DNA of 64,000 nt from Antennarius striatus (taxonomy: Eukaryota > Chordata > Actinopteri > Lophiiformes > Antennariidae): contig NC_090782.1 of NCBI RefSeq assembly GCF_040054535.1, positions 23,783,501 to 23,847,500 of the forward strand, given 5' to 3'. Made by a program: the position numbers and the translations under genes. This document shows positions 1-27,200 of the stretch, piece by piece (within the stretch, counting starts at the first letter, position 1; each line of letters begins with the position of its first letter). Below the pieces are notes generated by a model that saw only the letters and a program-made list of their open reading frames with translations, made no database searches and was not told the origin of the DNA.

Positions 1-762
1 AGGTTCTGTGTTCAGGTCCAGCCAATCAGGCACGGGCGTCCGTTAGCACTCCAGTAGCAATTAGCAGCTAGTAGCATTTTTGATCCACAGCCAGTTTGTT
101 TTGTGTGAAGACCCCAGTGTGATCCAGTTTCATTACAGGCTAGTGTTAGCCGTAGCGTTGGCTGCAGACATGCTAGTGTTAGATGCAGACATGCTAGTGT
201 TAGCACAGGCAAGCTCGTGTTAGCTGTAGCGTTGGCGGCAGACATGCCAGTGTTAGCTTCAGACACGCTAATGTTAGCTGCAGACACGCTAATGTTAGCT
301 GCAGACATGCTAGTGTTAGCTGTAGCGTTGACTGCAGACATGCTAGTGTTAGCTTCAGACATGCTAGTGTTAGCTACAGCTGTCCAGAGTTTTTTTTCTG
401 TGGTTAAATTGCTGATGATGATTGATTGATGATCAGATTTTATTGATCACGTTAATTACTACTTGGTGTAGTCACTTGATCAGAACACTTGAGGAGTTCG
501 GGTCCCGTTTCTGGTCCTGGTCCTGTTCTGGTTCTCGTCCTGGTTCTGCTCCTGAATTTGGTTCTGCAGTCTGAACTGGTGTCAGTGGTGAGACCGGTGT
601 GTGGGATTCGGTGTGTGACATTCACCACACACTTCCTGGCGACGTGTGTTAACCTGTGTGTGGGTCATTGCAGCTGATGGTGTCATCCAGTTGGTCATGT
701 GATCATTCTGATCATGTGATCCTTGTGTGTGACACACTTATTGATTTGTTTTGTCCCCCCAG
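1..762. other. mast3 intron sequence upstream of the first exon in the window
   Basis: No coding exon was recognised here. The stretch holds a GCTA-rich 21-bp minisatellite (140-376) and otherwise unremarkable sequence ending in a run of C and the splice acceptor AG at 761-762. It is taken as part of an upstream mast3 intron because the exon at 763 opens in the middle of a codon and the gene's usual N terminus is missing. Confidence 0.6.
140..376. repeat. 21-bp minisatellite rich in GCTAGTGTTAGC
   Basis: About ten imperfect copies of a 21-bp unit, roughly gacatgctagtgttagctgc plus one base, follow one another. Since 21 is divisible by three, both strands stay open, which gives low-complexity open frames that are not genes. 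The GTTAGC/GCTAAC core recurs widely outside the array, for example near 1006-1060 and 1990-2065. Confidence 0.85.
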
Positions 763-15673
<14,911 letters not shown>

Positions 15674-17744
15674 CAGCACCAGCTCCGGACGTAGAAGCGA
15701 CGCCACTCAGCGCTGGATTGGACTCAGAATGTCTGGAACGGTCAGGTTGCCCTGGACTTCTCAGAGACCATTGTCCTAGATCATTTCCAGATGTTCTGTG
15801 TTCTTCCTGTGGCTTTTGTTCCTGTCCGGACTTTGGTTCCTGTCTGGACTCTATGGTTCCTGTCTGGACTTTGGTTCCCATCTGGACTTTGGTTACCTGG
15901 TTTGATTTGCATACATGTACAGGCAAGAAGTGAAGCGCTCAGCGGTCCACGGATCTCGGGCAGTGTTTGTCTTTGGTTAAAAGATACTTGATCTTCAAAG
16001 TGATCAGGACACGCCTGACTGAACGCACCCATCAGCCCAAACTAGAGCGTGTCCCGTCTCAGCGTTAGCATATAGCTTGTTCTTGCTTTCCAGTATTTAA
16101 CTTGTCCACCCAATAACCAACAAACCGAGTTCTGTTCTGCTCACCTGTCGTCCCCATTGACCACCCCCCCAATCCCAGACTGCAAGCAAGTCATAGATCA
16201 GAAGAGGGACGGTCAGTCCCTCAGGGTTTACTGGATTCGGTTCTTGGTTGATGTTTGACAGGACAAGTCAAACTTCCTTTCAGATCTGTGGTGATAAAGT
16301 TATTTTAGAGTTAAATTAGACGTTGATTTTTAAGTACTGAAAAATTCCCGCTGTGGTGCGACGCGTCACTGTTAGCTGAGGTGCTTCAGGGTTGTTCCAC
16401 CTTCAGTTGGAAAATGAAAGACTTTTGGTTTTGTCTGCAGCTTTGTTTTTTTTTGTTTTTTTTTACCTCGCTAGTTGCTGAAGGCAGGACAGTCGTTAGC
16501 CTGTTGGCTAAACCTGTATGCACTCGGCGACGGACGTCAAACCATCCTTCGTGGCTCTGGATGAACTGGAGGGTCCGTCGTGACCCTCAGACGTCCGATT
16601 GTTCTCCGTCTCGTTAAACAAAGATTCTGTCGGTTTATACAGGAAAATACCGAGTTTGTGTCGTCTAGAAAAACGTTGACAGCGATTTGGAGACCTGTCT
16701 TGCGGATGGAGTGGTGAGGAGTGACTCCTGTCAGACTGTCCGGATGGGCTGTGTTGTTGACCTTTGGTCGGACTTCATCTTATGTTACTGAACGTTCTGC
16801 TGCGTCCCGATTGGTTGGGACCTTCTCTCGTCTGTCTGATGGGCGTTGGACAAAAAAACCCTTCATTTTGTTTATCCTGAAGGAACCAGGATGAACCACA
16901 TATGTCCATTGCCAGATTCCTGTGTACCTCTGAGAGTGAAACCTTTGTTGTTGTTGTTGGTTTCTTTTTTGATTAAGATCACCCCTTAGAAACGACCACT
17001 ATGTTCGTACCACGATGTTCCTGTCCCGCTTTTAAGGTTGTCCAAGAGAATTCACGTAGTCTGGTTCAGCCGGTTTAGTTCAAGGCTGTGTCACGTTTAC
17101 ATGTCTATAGCTAGCAAACTTCAGACCGAGATGTTCAGAGTCTGCGATGAAGAGGTGACGTCATCCGATGGGTGTAACCCTTCATGCGCTCGGCGGCGGC
17201 GGCGATGTGCTACAACGTTTTTTGTGGATCTTGTTGAGTGGCGTCGCTGGAAAACGAACCACCACGGCTCAGAATCAAAGGACATCACATGACCAGAAAT
17301 GGGTCTGCAGGTCTGGAGCTCCATTCATAAGGCCTGGAGACGGTTTAGACTGGATTTGGACAGCTGGTTTTTGGTTTGGACCAGGTCTAGCCTGTTAGCA
17401 CGTCTGGGTTGTGTTCACTGTGTTCATGTGTTCAGATTGTAGAAAATTCTACCAAACCTGAATCCCAGAAGGTTTTCTTTGTTGTCTTCAGGGACTTCAT
17501 CTGTGTTCTTTAATCCGGATTAAAGACCGACGGAAAACTGTTGAACTGGTTTTCGGTTCCTGTGAGCTTCATCTTGAATCCGTCACAGACCTTAAATGGG
17601 TTTTTGTCCTGGTTCACGGAGAGGCAATTATTATGACTGAAATGCTACATCAGCTAGCACCAGTCAGCTAGCTCATTGTCCAACAGTGCATTCACAACTA
17701 AACCTGGAGTAGCAGCTCAGATTCATGTTTTTACTTTCACAATT

Positions 17745-18425
17745 CACTCAGGACATCATGTTGGCATCATGGTGATATCACAATAGTATTATGATGATCT
17801 GACGATAATGTCATGGTGATGCCATGATAGCATCGTGGCGATATCGCGATAATGATTATGGTTATACCACGGTATTGTGTTACAACGATATCACTATAGC
17901 GATATATGATAGCGCTATGTCACAATAGCATATTGATATCACAATAGCATCATATGACAGCGTTATGATATCAGGATAGCGATATGATAGCCTTATGTTA
18001 TCACTATAGCTTTATGACAAGATAACAATAGCGTTATATACTATCATATCACAAGCGTCATGATATCACGATAGCGTTATATAATAGCATTATGATGATA
18101 TAAAAATAGCAATTTGATAGCATTATCAAGATAGAGTTATGATATGCTAGCGGTATGACGATATAACAATAGCATTATATTCTGTTATATCACAATAGCG
18201 TTTTGACATCACAGTAGCGTTATATGATAGCGTTATGATAGCATTATGATGATGCAATAGCGTTATATGCTATTGTTATATCACAATAGTGTCATGATAT
18301 CACGATAGCGTTATATGATAGCGATATGATGATATGAATGTAGGGATATAGCGTTATCATGACAGCATTATGATGATGTAATAGCGTTATATGCTATTAT
18401 ATCACGATAGTGTTCACGATAGAAA
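17745..18425. repeat. GATATCAC/GATAGCGTTATATG repeat block
   Basis: About 680 bp are built from a small vocabulary: gatatcac, aatagc, gttatatgatagc, attatgatgat. Unit length drifts around 25-40 bp. Many words are self-complementary or nearly so (GATATC, ATATAT, GCGATATC), so each copy can pair with its neighbours. No coding frame was recognised. Confidence 0.85.
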
Positions 18426-18998
18426 ATTTTTTTCTTAATCCAAACAAATCTTGGCTGACGTTTATCGATCAAACCCAAGTCCTTAACTGATCATTTCAAA
18501 TTCTGTGGGGATCAGACGGTCAGCCACTTCCAGTGATTACCCATCATGCACCATGAAACCACTGAGTGAGATTCTGTGTGAGAGTTAGCGAGATGAGCTA
18601 GCCTCCAGCGCAAACGTTTCTGATGTCATTCGACAGGCGCCGCTCGCTTTAAACCGCAAATGAACTAAATTCCTTTGTTCTTTTACACTTAACGTGGACT
18701 TTTGCCAACATTTGGTGAGGTGGGCGGAGCTTCCGCAGCGAGACCCATGGTGGTGTCATGTGATGCTTTTGACTCGATCATCAGAACCTGATGTTTTGTC
18801 ACCTGTGAGCTTCCATAGCAGTGTTGAGTTCCAGTTCCTTCAGCTTCAGTTGTGGTCAGAACTGCTTAGGTTCTGATGAAGAGGAGGAAGACTGAGCTGA
18901 TCGAGGAAGATGTTCAAATGTCGCTAAAACCAGTGCAATATCTTTTTATTTTTTATTGTGGTAAAAGCATGTTGTTATCAATCGTACCTTACAACAGT

Positions 18999-19004
18999 AA
19001 TAAA
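18999..19004 (+). terminator. mast3: candidate mast3 polyadenylation signal AATAAA
   Basis: AATAAA is followed within about 25 bp by a T/G-rich element (gtttttgtagctttttc). It is the first canonical signal seen after the mast3 stop codon. No transcript evidence was available. Confidence 0.5.
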
Positions 19005-19024
19005 GTTTTTTATGCAAGTTTTTG

Positions 19025-20100
19025 TAGCTTTTTCATTGGTCTACCTTGTTAGAGCAACTTCGTGATGCTAAAGCATTCCTCACTGCTTCCTCCTCATGCC
19101 CCTCCCACCAGTGGATGGCTGAGGTCGGGGGTCGCCCTGCTTGATTTAAACAACCCCGCTGTTGCTTTTTGGTAGAATTGGTTCCCGCTGTCCTTCAACC
19201 TCACCTTCCTCCTCCTCCTCCTCCTCCTCCTCTTCCTCCTCCATCCAGGAGCGTCAAGGAAGCGGCGATGGATGAAGACACGGTGGCGGTGGGGAACTTC
19301 CCCAGAGACCGCCCACACACATTTGTGGAGGAGCCGTGACAGGCGGAGCGGCGTGATGGATGGCCTGCGCCGCCTCGCTCTGACACACCTCCACCTGACC
19401 GGACAACTTCATTCCAAGCTCCGAGGGAGGAAGAGGAAATGAAAGCCCGCACATGGACTTCCTGCGTCCGACCTCTGACTCCTGTTTAGCCCCACCCACC
19501 ACCTCCGTCACCCCCCCGTTCTTCATCATCCACAGCAAGAAGCACCGTTTCACCTCATCTTCCTCGTCACCTTTAATGAGTCCACGGCGATTGAATCTAG
19601 CTCGTGATTGGCCGACACCTGGCAGAGAGTGATGACCACCATTACTCCCAGTGTTCTAATTGGTCTCTGTAGGAAGCAGGTGTCGGGTACCTAATGAGGC
19701 CCGCTGGGGCTGATGCATGGCGTCTGGAACGGCCGCCGTCGCGCCATGACGACACCCATGGGACTTATAGTATGTGAAAAGCTGTCGCCATGGAGATGGC
19801 AGGAGATGGATTGTTGCAGACGCAGAGCGGACAGGAAGTCTCTTCCACCGTAACGTCACTGTCCTCCAGGTGTCCTCATGGGCTCCTTCATCACTTCCTC
19901 CTCAACTCCTCTTCATCCACTGAGACGAAGGTTTCCTGATCCGCCTCTTTTTTTCATAATGGGGTTGGATCCATTTGTACCTGTCCTGAGGTCAAAGGTC
20001 ACAGTGAAACAGTCAAGGTTCCTGATTTTGTGATGTGTCTCCCTTCTTATTTATGGAATGTTTTTATATCAAATAATTGAACATAATTTAATTTAAACTT
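19025..20100. other. intergenic spacer, nothing recognised
   Basis: Includes a (TCC)n run at about 19205-19245 and ordinary mixed sequence. Open frames here are short and lack recognisable domains or splice context. Confidence 0.5.
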
Positions 20101-20104
20101 AAAT

Positions 20105-20830
20105 TTTGTAGACAGGCTAACCGAAAAAAACATTTTTTTTTAGAAAAAAACTTTTTTAAACGGCAGAACTGACCAAAATATATATTCTTTTAAACAAGCA
20201 AAAAAAAATTTTGGGGGATTGACAGATCGACCAAAATAAAAAATTTTAGACCGACTGACTGGTCGAAAAAATAAAATTTTTTAAACTGATCAAGAAAAAA
20301 CATTTTTGGACCGACCAACCAAAAAAAACTTTGTTAGACCAACCAACTGACTGAAAAAATATTTCTAGCCAGGCCAACCATCAAAAAAAAAATTTTTCAG
20401 ACCAAAAAAAGTTTTTTTAGACCAACATTTAAAAAAAATGTTTTGTAGCCGGACTGACTGACCCATAAAATTTTTTTTTTTTTTTGACAAAAGGACCAGC
20501 CCAAAAATATTTTTTTAGAAAAATTAAAAAAAAACAACATTGTTTGACAAACTGGCTGGTCGGAAAAAAAAAATTTTCTCTGACCCGCCAGTCAACAAAA
20601 AAAATTGGTCCGCCACTGGTCTACAAAATATTTTTTTTGGACCGGCTAGTCTACGAAAAAAAAAAACTTTTTTAACCTGCTGGTGTAGGGAAAAAATAGG
20701 ATTTTGCTAACCTGGTCTGAAGGAAAAATATATATATTTTGACCTGCCGGTCTGAAAAACTAAAAGAAAATTTGACCCGCCAATCTACAAATATTTTTTT
20801 GACCTGCCAGTGTATTTTCCTATTTTATCT
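20105..20830. repeat. left decayed edge of the satellite
   Basis: Short (35-50 bp) diverged units of the type gacc-gacc-aacc followed by AAAAAATTTTTT change at about 20560 into units of the type tgacccgccagtctacaaaa. Copies differ strongly from one another, in contrast with the core array. Confidence 0.85.
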
Positions 20831-21236
20831 GCGTTGTATTTCTGTTTAAGGCACTTTCTCTTGAAGTAGAAAAAATAAATGTACTTATCTGATTTTCATA
20901 AATTCTCTATTCTCATATTTATTGATAATGTTGACTATTTTTCTTTATCTTATGTTCTTGGTCTTTCTCGATATTTGTGATAATAATAAACAATAAATTA
21001 TCATTGTTCTATTTTTTATGAATGTAATTCGGGGACTGCCAACCTGAAGATTGAGGGTTCAAATCCCAACCAGACAACAGTTCTTTTAAACATGTTTTTA
21101 ACCATCCTCTACCTCATGTTCGTATTTTCCCCACAGACACCATGGAGAAGCTTTAGCTCAAGGCTTTAAACACAAGTTTCACAGTCCAGGGAGCAGGGTT
21201 CAAGTCCCATTCCCTACATACACCATCCTCCCAGAA
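20831..21236. other. non-satellite island with two tRNA-like B-box motifs
   Basis: About 400 bp interrupt the satellite. The motifs gagggttcaaatcccaac (about 21048) and gcagggttcaagtccca (about 21193) match the T-arm/B-box pattern GGTTCRANNCC, and an A-box-like ttagctcaagg lies upstream of the second at about 21154. No cloverleaf with intact acceptor stem was found, so a tRNA-derived SINE fragment is more likely than a tRNA gene. Confidence 0.4.
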
Positions 21237-21239
21237 CCT

Positions 21240-24200
21240 GATTGATTAGACAGACCAAAAAAAAAAAATTTTTACCAACCAAAGAAAACAATTCTTTTTG
21301 ACTGATCGACCAAAACAAAACTGTAACTGATATGAAAAATGTTTTTAGACCAAGCAAAAAAATGTTTTGGGATTGACAGATCGACCAAAATAAAAAATTT
21401 TGACCAAGAAAAAAATCTTTTGGACCGACCAACCAAAGAATCATTTTGTGAGACCAACCAACTGACTGAAAAAATATCTTTAGCCAGGCCAACCATCAAA
21501 AAAAAATTTTTTTTTTGCTAATTCAACTGACCAAAAAAAAAGTTTTTAGAGAAACAAAAAAATAATTTCTATGGGAGTGACAGATCGACCAAAAAAAATT
21601 TTTAGATCAACCGGCTGGTCGAAAAAAAATATTTTTTTTAGACAGAACAAGAAAAAAATTTTCTGACCAACCAACCAAATACAATTTTTAAAAAAAATCC
21701 GATCAAGAAAAACAATATCTGTGGGAGTGACAGATCGACCAGAATTTTTTTTTTAAATCAACCGACTGGTCGAGAAAAAATATTTTTTTAGACAGACCAA
21801 GAAAAAAATGTCTTACCAACCAACCAATGAAACATTTTGTTTGACCAACCGACTGAAAAAATATCTTTAGCCAGGCCAACCATCAAAAAAAAATTTTCTT
21901 TGCTAATTCAACTGACCAAAAAAAAAGTTTTTAGAGAAACAAAAAAATTATTTCTGTGGGAGTGACAGATCGACATGGGAGTGACAGATAGACCAAAAAA
22001 AATTTTTTAGATCAACCGGCTGGTCGATGAAAAATATTTTTTTAGACAGACCAAGAAAAAAATTTTCTGACTGACCAACCAAATACAATTTTTTTTAAAA
22101 ATCCGATCAAGAAAAACAATCTCTTTGGGAGTGACAGATCGACCAAAAAATATTTTTTAGATCAACCGGCTGGTCGAAAAAAAAATTTTTTTTAGACAGA
22201 CCAAGAAAAAAATTTTCTGACCGACCAACCAAATACAATTTTTTTTAAAATTCCGATCAAGAAAAAAAATTTCTGTGGGAGTGACAGATCGATCAAAAAA
22301 AATTTTTACATCAACCGGCTGGTCGAGAAAAATATTTTTTTGAGACAGACCAAGGAAAAAAAAATTTCTGACCGACCAACTAAAAAAATTTTTTTTTTAA
22401 ATGATCAAGAAAAACAATTTCTGTGGGAGTGACAGATCGACCAAAAAAAATTTTTTAGATCAACCGGCTGGTCGAAAAAAATATTTTTTTAGACAGACCA
22501 AGAAAAAAAATTTCTGACCGACCGACCAATGAAACATTTTGTCTGACCAACCGACTGAAAAATATCTTTAGCCAGGCCAACCGTCAAAAAAAATTTTTTT
22601 TTGCTCATTCAACTGACCAAAAAAAAACTTTTTAGAGAAACAAAAAAATAATTTCTGTGGGAGTGACAGATCGACCAAAAAATATAATTTACATCAACCG
22701 GCTGGTCGAAAAAAAATATTTTTTTAGACAGACCAAGTAAAAAATTTTCTGACCAACCAACCAATGAAACATTTTGTTTGACCAACCGACTGAAAAAATA
22801 TCTTTAGCCAGGCCAACCATCAAAAAAATTTTTGTTTGTGCTAATTCAACTGACCAAAAAAAAAGTTTTTAGAGAAACAAAAAAATAATTTCTATGGGAG
22901 TGACAGATCGACCAAAAAAAATTTTTTAGATCAACCGGCGGGTCGATGAAAAATATTTTTTTGAGACAGACCAAGGAAAAAAACATTTCTGACCGACCAA
23001 CTAAAAAAATTTTTTTTTTAAATGATCAAGAAAAACAATTTCTGTGGGAGTGACAGAGCGACCAAAAAAATTTTTTTAGATCAACCGGCTGGTCGAAAAA
23101 AATATTTTTTTAGACAGACCAAGAAAAAAAATTTCTGACCGACCGACCAATGAAACATTTTGTCTGACCAACCAACTGAAAAAATATCTTTAGCCACGCC
23201 AACCGTCAAAAAAAATTTTTTTTTGCTCATTCAACTGACCAAAGAAAAACTTTTTAGAGAAACAAAAAAATAATTTCTGTGGGAGTGACAGATCGACCAA
23301 AAAAATTTTTTTAGATCAACCGGCTGGTCGATGAAAAATATTTTTTTAGACAGACCAATAAAAAATTTTTCTGACCGACCAACCAAATACAATTTTTTTT
23401 AAAAATCCGATCAAGAAAAACAATTTCTGTGGGAGTGACAGATCGACCAAAAAAATTTTTTTAGATCAACCGGCTGGTCGAAAAAAATATTTTTTTAGAC
23501 AGACCAAGAAAAAAATTTTCTGACCGACCAACCAAATACAATTTTTAAAAAAAATCCGATCAAGAAAAACAATTTCTGTGGGAGTGACAGATCGACCAAA
23601 AAATTTTTTTAGATCAACCGGCTGGTCGAAAAAAATATTTTTTTAGACAGACCAAGAAAAAAAATTTCTGACCGACCGACCAATGAAACATTTTGTCTGA
23701 CCAACCGACTGAAAAAATATCTTTAGCCAGGCCAACCATCAAAAAAAATTTTTGTTTTTGCTAATTCAACTGACCAAAAAAAAAGTTTTTAGAGAAACAA
23801 AAAAATAATTTCTGTGGGAGTGACAGATCGACCAAAAAATATTTTTTACATCAACCGGCTGGTCGAAAAAAAATATTTCTTTTGGACAGACCAGGTAAAA
23901 AATTTTCTGACCAACCAACCAATGAAACATTTTGTGTGACCAACCCACTGAAAAAATATTTTTAGCCAGGCCAACAATCAAAAAAATTTTTGTTTGTGCT
24001 AATTCAACTGACCAAATAAAAAGTTTTTAGAGAAACAAAAAAATAATTTCTGTGGGAGTGACAGATCGACCAAAAAAATTTTTTTAGATCAACCAGCTGG
24101 TCGATGAAAAATATTTTTTTAGACAGACCAATAAAAAAATTTTCTGACCGACCAACCAAATACAATTTTTTTTAAAAATCCGATCAAGAAAAACAATTTC

Positions 24201-27200
24201 TGTGGGAGTGACAGATCGACCAAAAACATTTTTTTAGATCAACCGGCTGGTCGATGAAAAATATTTTTTTGAGACAAAGGAAAAATAAATTTCTGAACGA
24301 CCAAGTAAAAAAATTTTTTTTTAAATCATCAAGAAAAACAATTTCTTTGGGAGTGACAGATCGACCAAAAAATATTTTTTAGATCAACCGGGTGGTCGAA
24401 AAAAATATTTTTTTAGACAGACCAAGAAAAAAAATTCCTGACTGACCGACCAATGAAACATTTTGTCTGACCAACCGACTGAAAAAATATCTTTAGCCAG
24501 GCCAACCATCAAAAAAATTTTTTGTTTTTGCTAATTCAACTGACCAAAAAAAAAGTTTTTAGAGAAACAAAAAAATAATTTCTGTGGGAGTGACAGATCG
24601 ACCAAAAAATTTTTTTAGATCAACCGGCTGGTCGAACAAAGATATTTTTTTAGACAGATCAAGAAAAAGATTTTCTGACCGACCAACCAAATACAATTTT
24701 TTTTAAAAATCCGATCAAGAAAAACAATTTCTGTGGGAGTGACAGATCGACCAAAAAAAATTTTTTAGATCAACCGGCTGGTCGAAAAAAAACATTTTTT
24801 TAGACAGACCAAGAAAAATTTTTTCTGACCGACCAACCAAATACAATTTTTTTTAAAAATCCAATCACGAAAAACAATTTCTGTGGGAGTGACAGATCGA
24901 CCAAAAAACATTTTTTAGATCAACCGGCTGGTCGAAAAACAATATTTTCTTTAGACAGACCAAAAAAAAATGTTTCTGACCGACCAACCAAATACAATTT
25001 TTTTTAAAAATCCGATCAAGAAAAACAATTTCTGTGGGAGTGACAGATCGACCAAAAAAAATTTTTTAGATCAACCGGCTGGTCAAAAAATATATTTTTT
25101 TGGACAGACCAAGAAAAAAAATTTCTGACCGACCAACCAAATACAATTTTTTTTTAAAATCCGATCAAGAAAAACAATTTCTTTGGGAGTGATAGATCGA
25201 CCAAAAAATATTTTTTACATCAACCGGCTGGTCGAAAAAATATATGTTTTTGAGACAGACCAAGGAAAAAAACATTTCTGAACGACCAACTAAAAAAATT
25301 TTTTTTTTAAATCATCAAGAAAAACAATTTCTTTGGGAGTGACAGATCGACCAAAAAAAATTTTTTAGATCAACCGGCTGGTCGAAAAAAAACATTTTTT
25401 TAGACAGACCAAGAAAATTTTTTTCTGACTGACCAACCAAATACAATTTTTTTTAAAAATCCAATCACGAAAAACAATTTCTGTGGGAGTGACAGATCGA
25501 CCAAAAAACATTTTTTAGATCAACCGGCTGGTCGAAAAACAATATTTTCTTTAGACAGACCAAAAAAAAATGTTTCTGACCGACCAACCAAATACAATTT
25601 TTTTTAAAAATCCGATCAAGAAAGACAATTTCTGTGGGAGTGACAGATCGACCAAAAAAAATTTTTTAGATCAACCGGCTGGTCAAACAATATATTTTTT
25701 TGGACAGACCAAGAAAAAAAATTTCTGACCGACCAACCAAATACAATTTTTTTTTAAAATCCGATCAAGAAAAACAATTTCTTTGGGAGTGATAGATCGA
25801 CCAAAAAATATTTTTTACATCAACCGGCTGGTCGAAAAAATATATGTTTTTGAGACAGACCAAGGAAAAAAAAATTTCTGACCGACCAACTAAAAAAATT
25901 TTTTTTTAAATGATCAAGAAAAAAAATTTCTGTGGGAGTGGCAGATCGACCAAAAAATATTTTTTACATCAACCGGCTGGTCGAAAAAAAGTATTTTTTT
26001 AGACAGACCAAGAAAAATTTTTTCTGACCGACCAACCAAATACAATTTTTTTAAAAAATCCGATCAAGAAAAACAATCTCTTTGGGAGTGACAGATCGAC
26101 CAAAAAATATTTTTTAGATCAACCGGCTGGTCGAAAAAAAAATTTTTTTTAGACAGACCAAGAAAAAAATTTTCTGACCGACCAACCAAATACAATTTTT
26201 TTAAAAAATCCGATCAAGAAAAAAAAATTCTGTGGGAGTGACAGATCGATCAAAAAAATTTTTTACATCAACCGGCTGGTCGAGAAAAATATTTTTTTGA
26301 GACAGACCAAGGAAAAAATAATTTCTGACCGACCAACTAAAAAAATTTTTTTTTTTAATGATCAAGAAAAACAATTTCTGTGGGAGTGACAGATCGACCA
26401 AAAAAAATTTTTTAGATCAACCGGCTGGTCGAAAAAACATTTTTTTCTAGACAGACCAAGAAAAATTTTTTCTGACCGACCAACCAAATACAATTTAAAA
26501 AAAAAATCCGATCACGAAAAACAATTTCTGTGGGAGTGACAGATCGACCAAAAAAAATTTTTTAGATCAACCGGCTGGTCGAAAAAAATATTTTTTTAGA
26601 CAGACCAAGAAAAAAAATTTCTGACCGACCGACCAATGAAACATTTTGTCTGACCAACCGACTGAAAAATATCTTTAGCCAGGCCAACCGTCAAAAAAAA
26701 TTTTTTTTTGCTCATTCAACTGACCAAAAAAAAACTTTTTAGAGAAACAAAAAAATAATTTCTGTGGGAGTGACAGATCGACCAAAAAATATAATTTACA
26801 TCAACCGGCTGGTCGAAAAAAAGTATTTTTTTAGACAGACCAAGTAAAAAATTTTCTGACCAACCAACCAATGAAACATTTTGTTTGACCAACCGACTGA
26901 AAAAATATCTTTAGCCAGGCCAACCATCAAAAAATTTTTTGTTTGTGCTAATTCAACTGACCAAAAAAAAAGTTTTTAGAGAAACAAAAAAATAATTTCT
27001 ATGGGAGTGACAGATCGACCAAAAAAAATTTTTTAGATCAACCGGCTGGTCGATGAAAAATATTTTTTTGAGACAGACCAAGGAAAAAAACATTTCTGAC
27101 CGACCAACTAAAAAAATTTTTTTTTTAAATGATCAAGAAAAACAATTTCTGTGGGAGTGACAGATCGACCAAAAAATTTTTTTTAGATCAACCGGCTGGT

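Larger units (their letters stand above)
15674..19020 (+). other. mast3: probable mast3 3' untranslated region
   Basis: No further open frame with family character follows the stop. The first canonical AATAAA I found downstream is at 18999-19004, so a 3' UTR of about 3.3 kb is plausible; MAST transcripts commonly have long UTRs. It contains tandem 13-20-bp direct repeats (tttggttcctgtctggact, about 15830-15900) and the GATATC-rich block at 17745-18425. The transcript end is an inference. Confidence 0.5.

Noticed and set aside
21150..21215. A functional tRNA gene
   Set aside because: A-box- and B-box-like words are present but no acceptor stem or complete cloverleaf can be drawn by eye.
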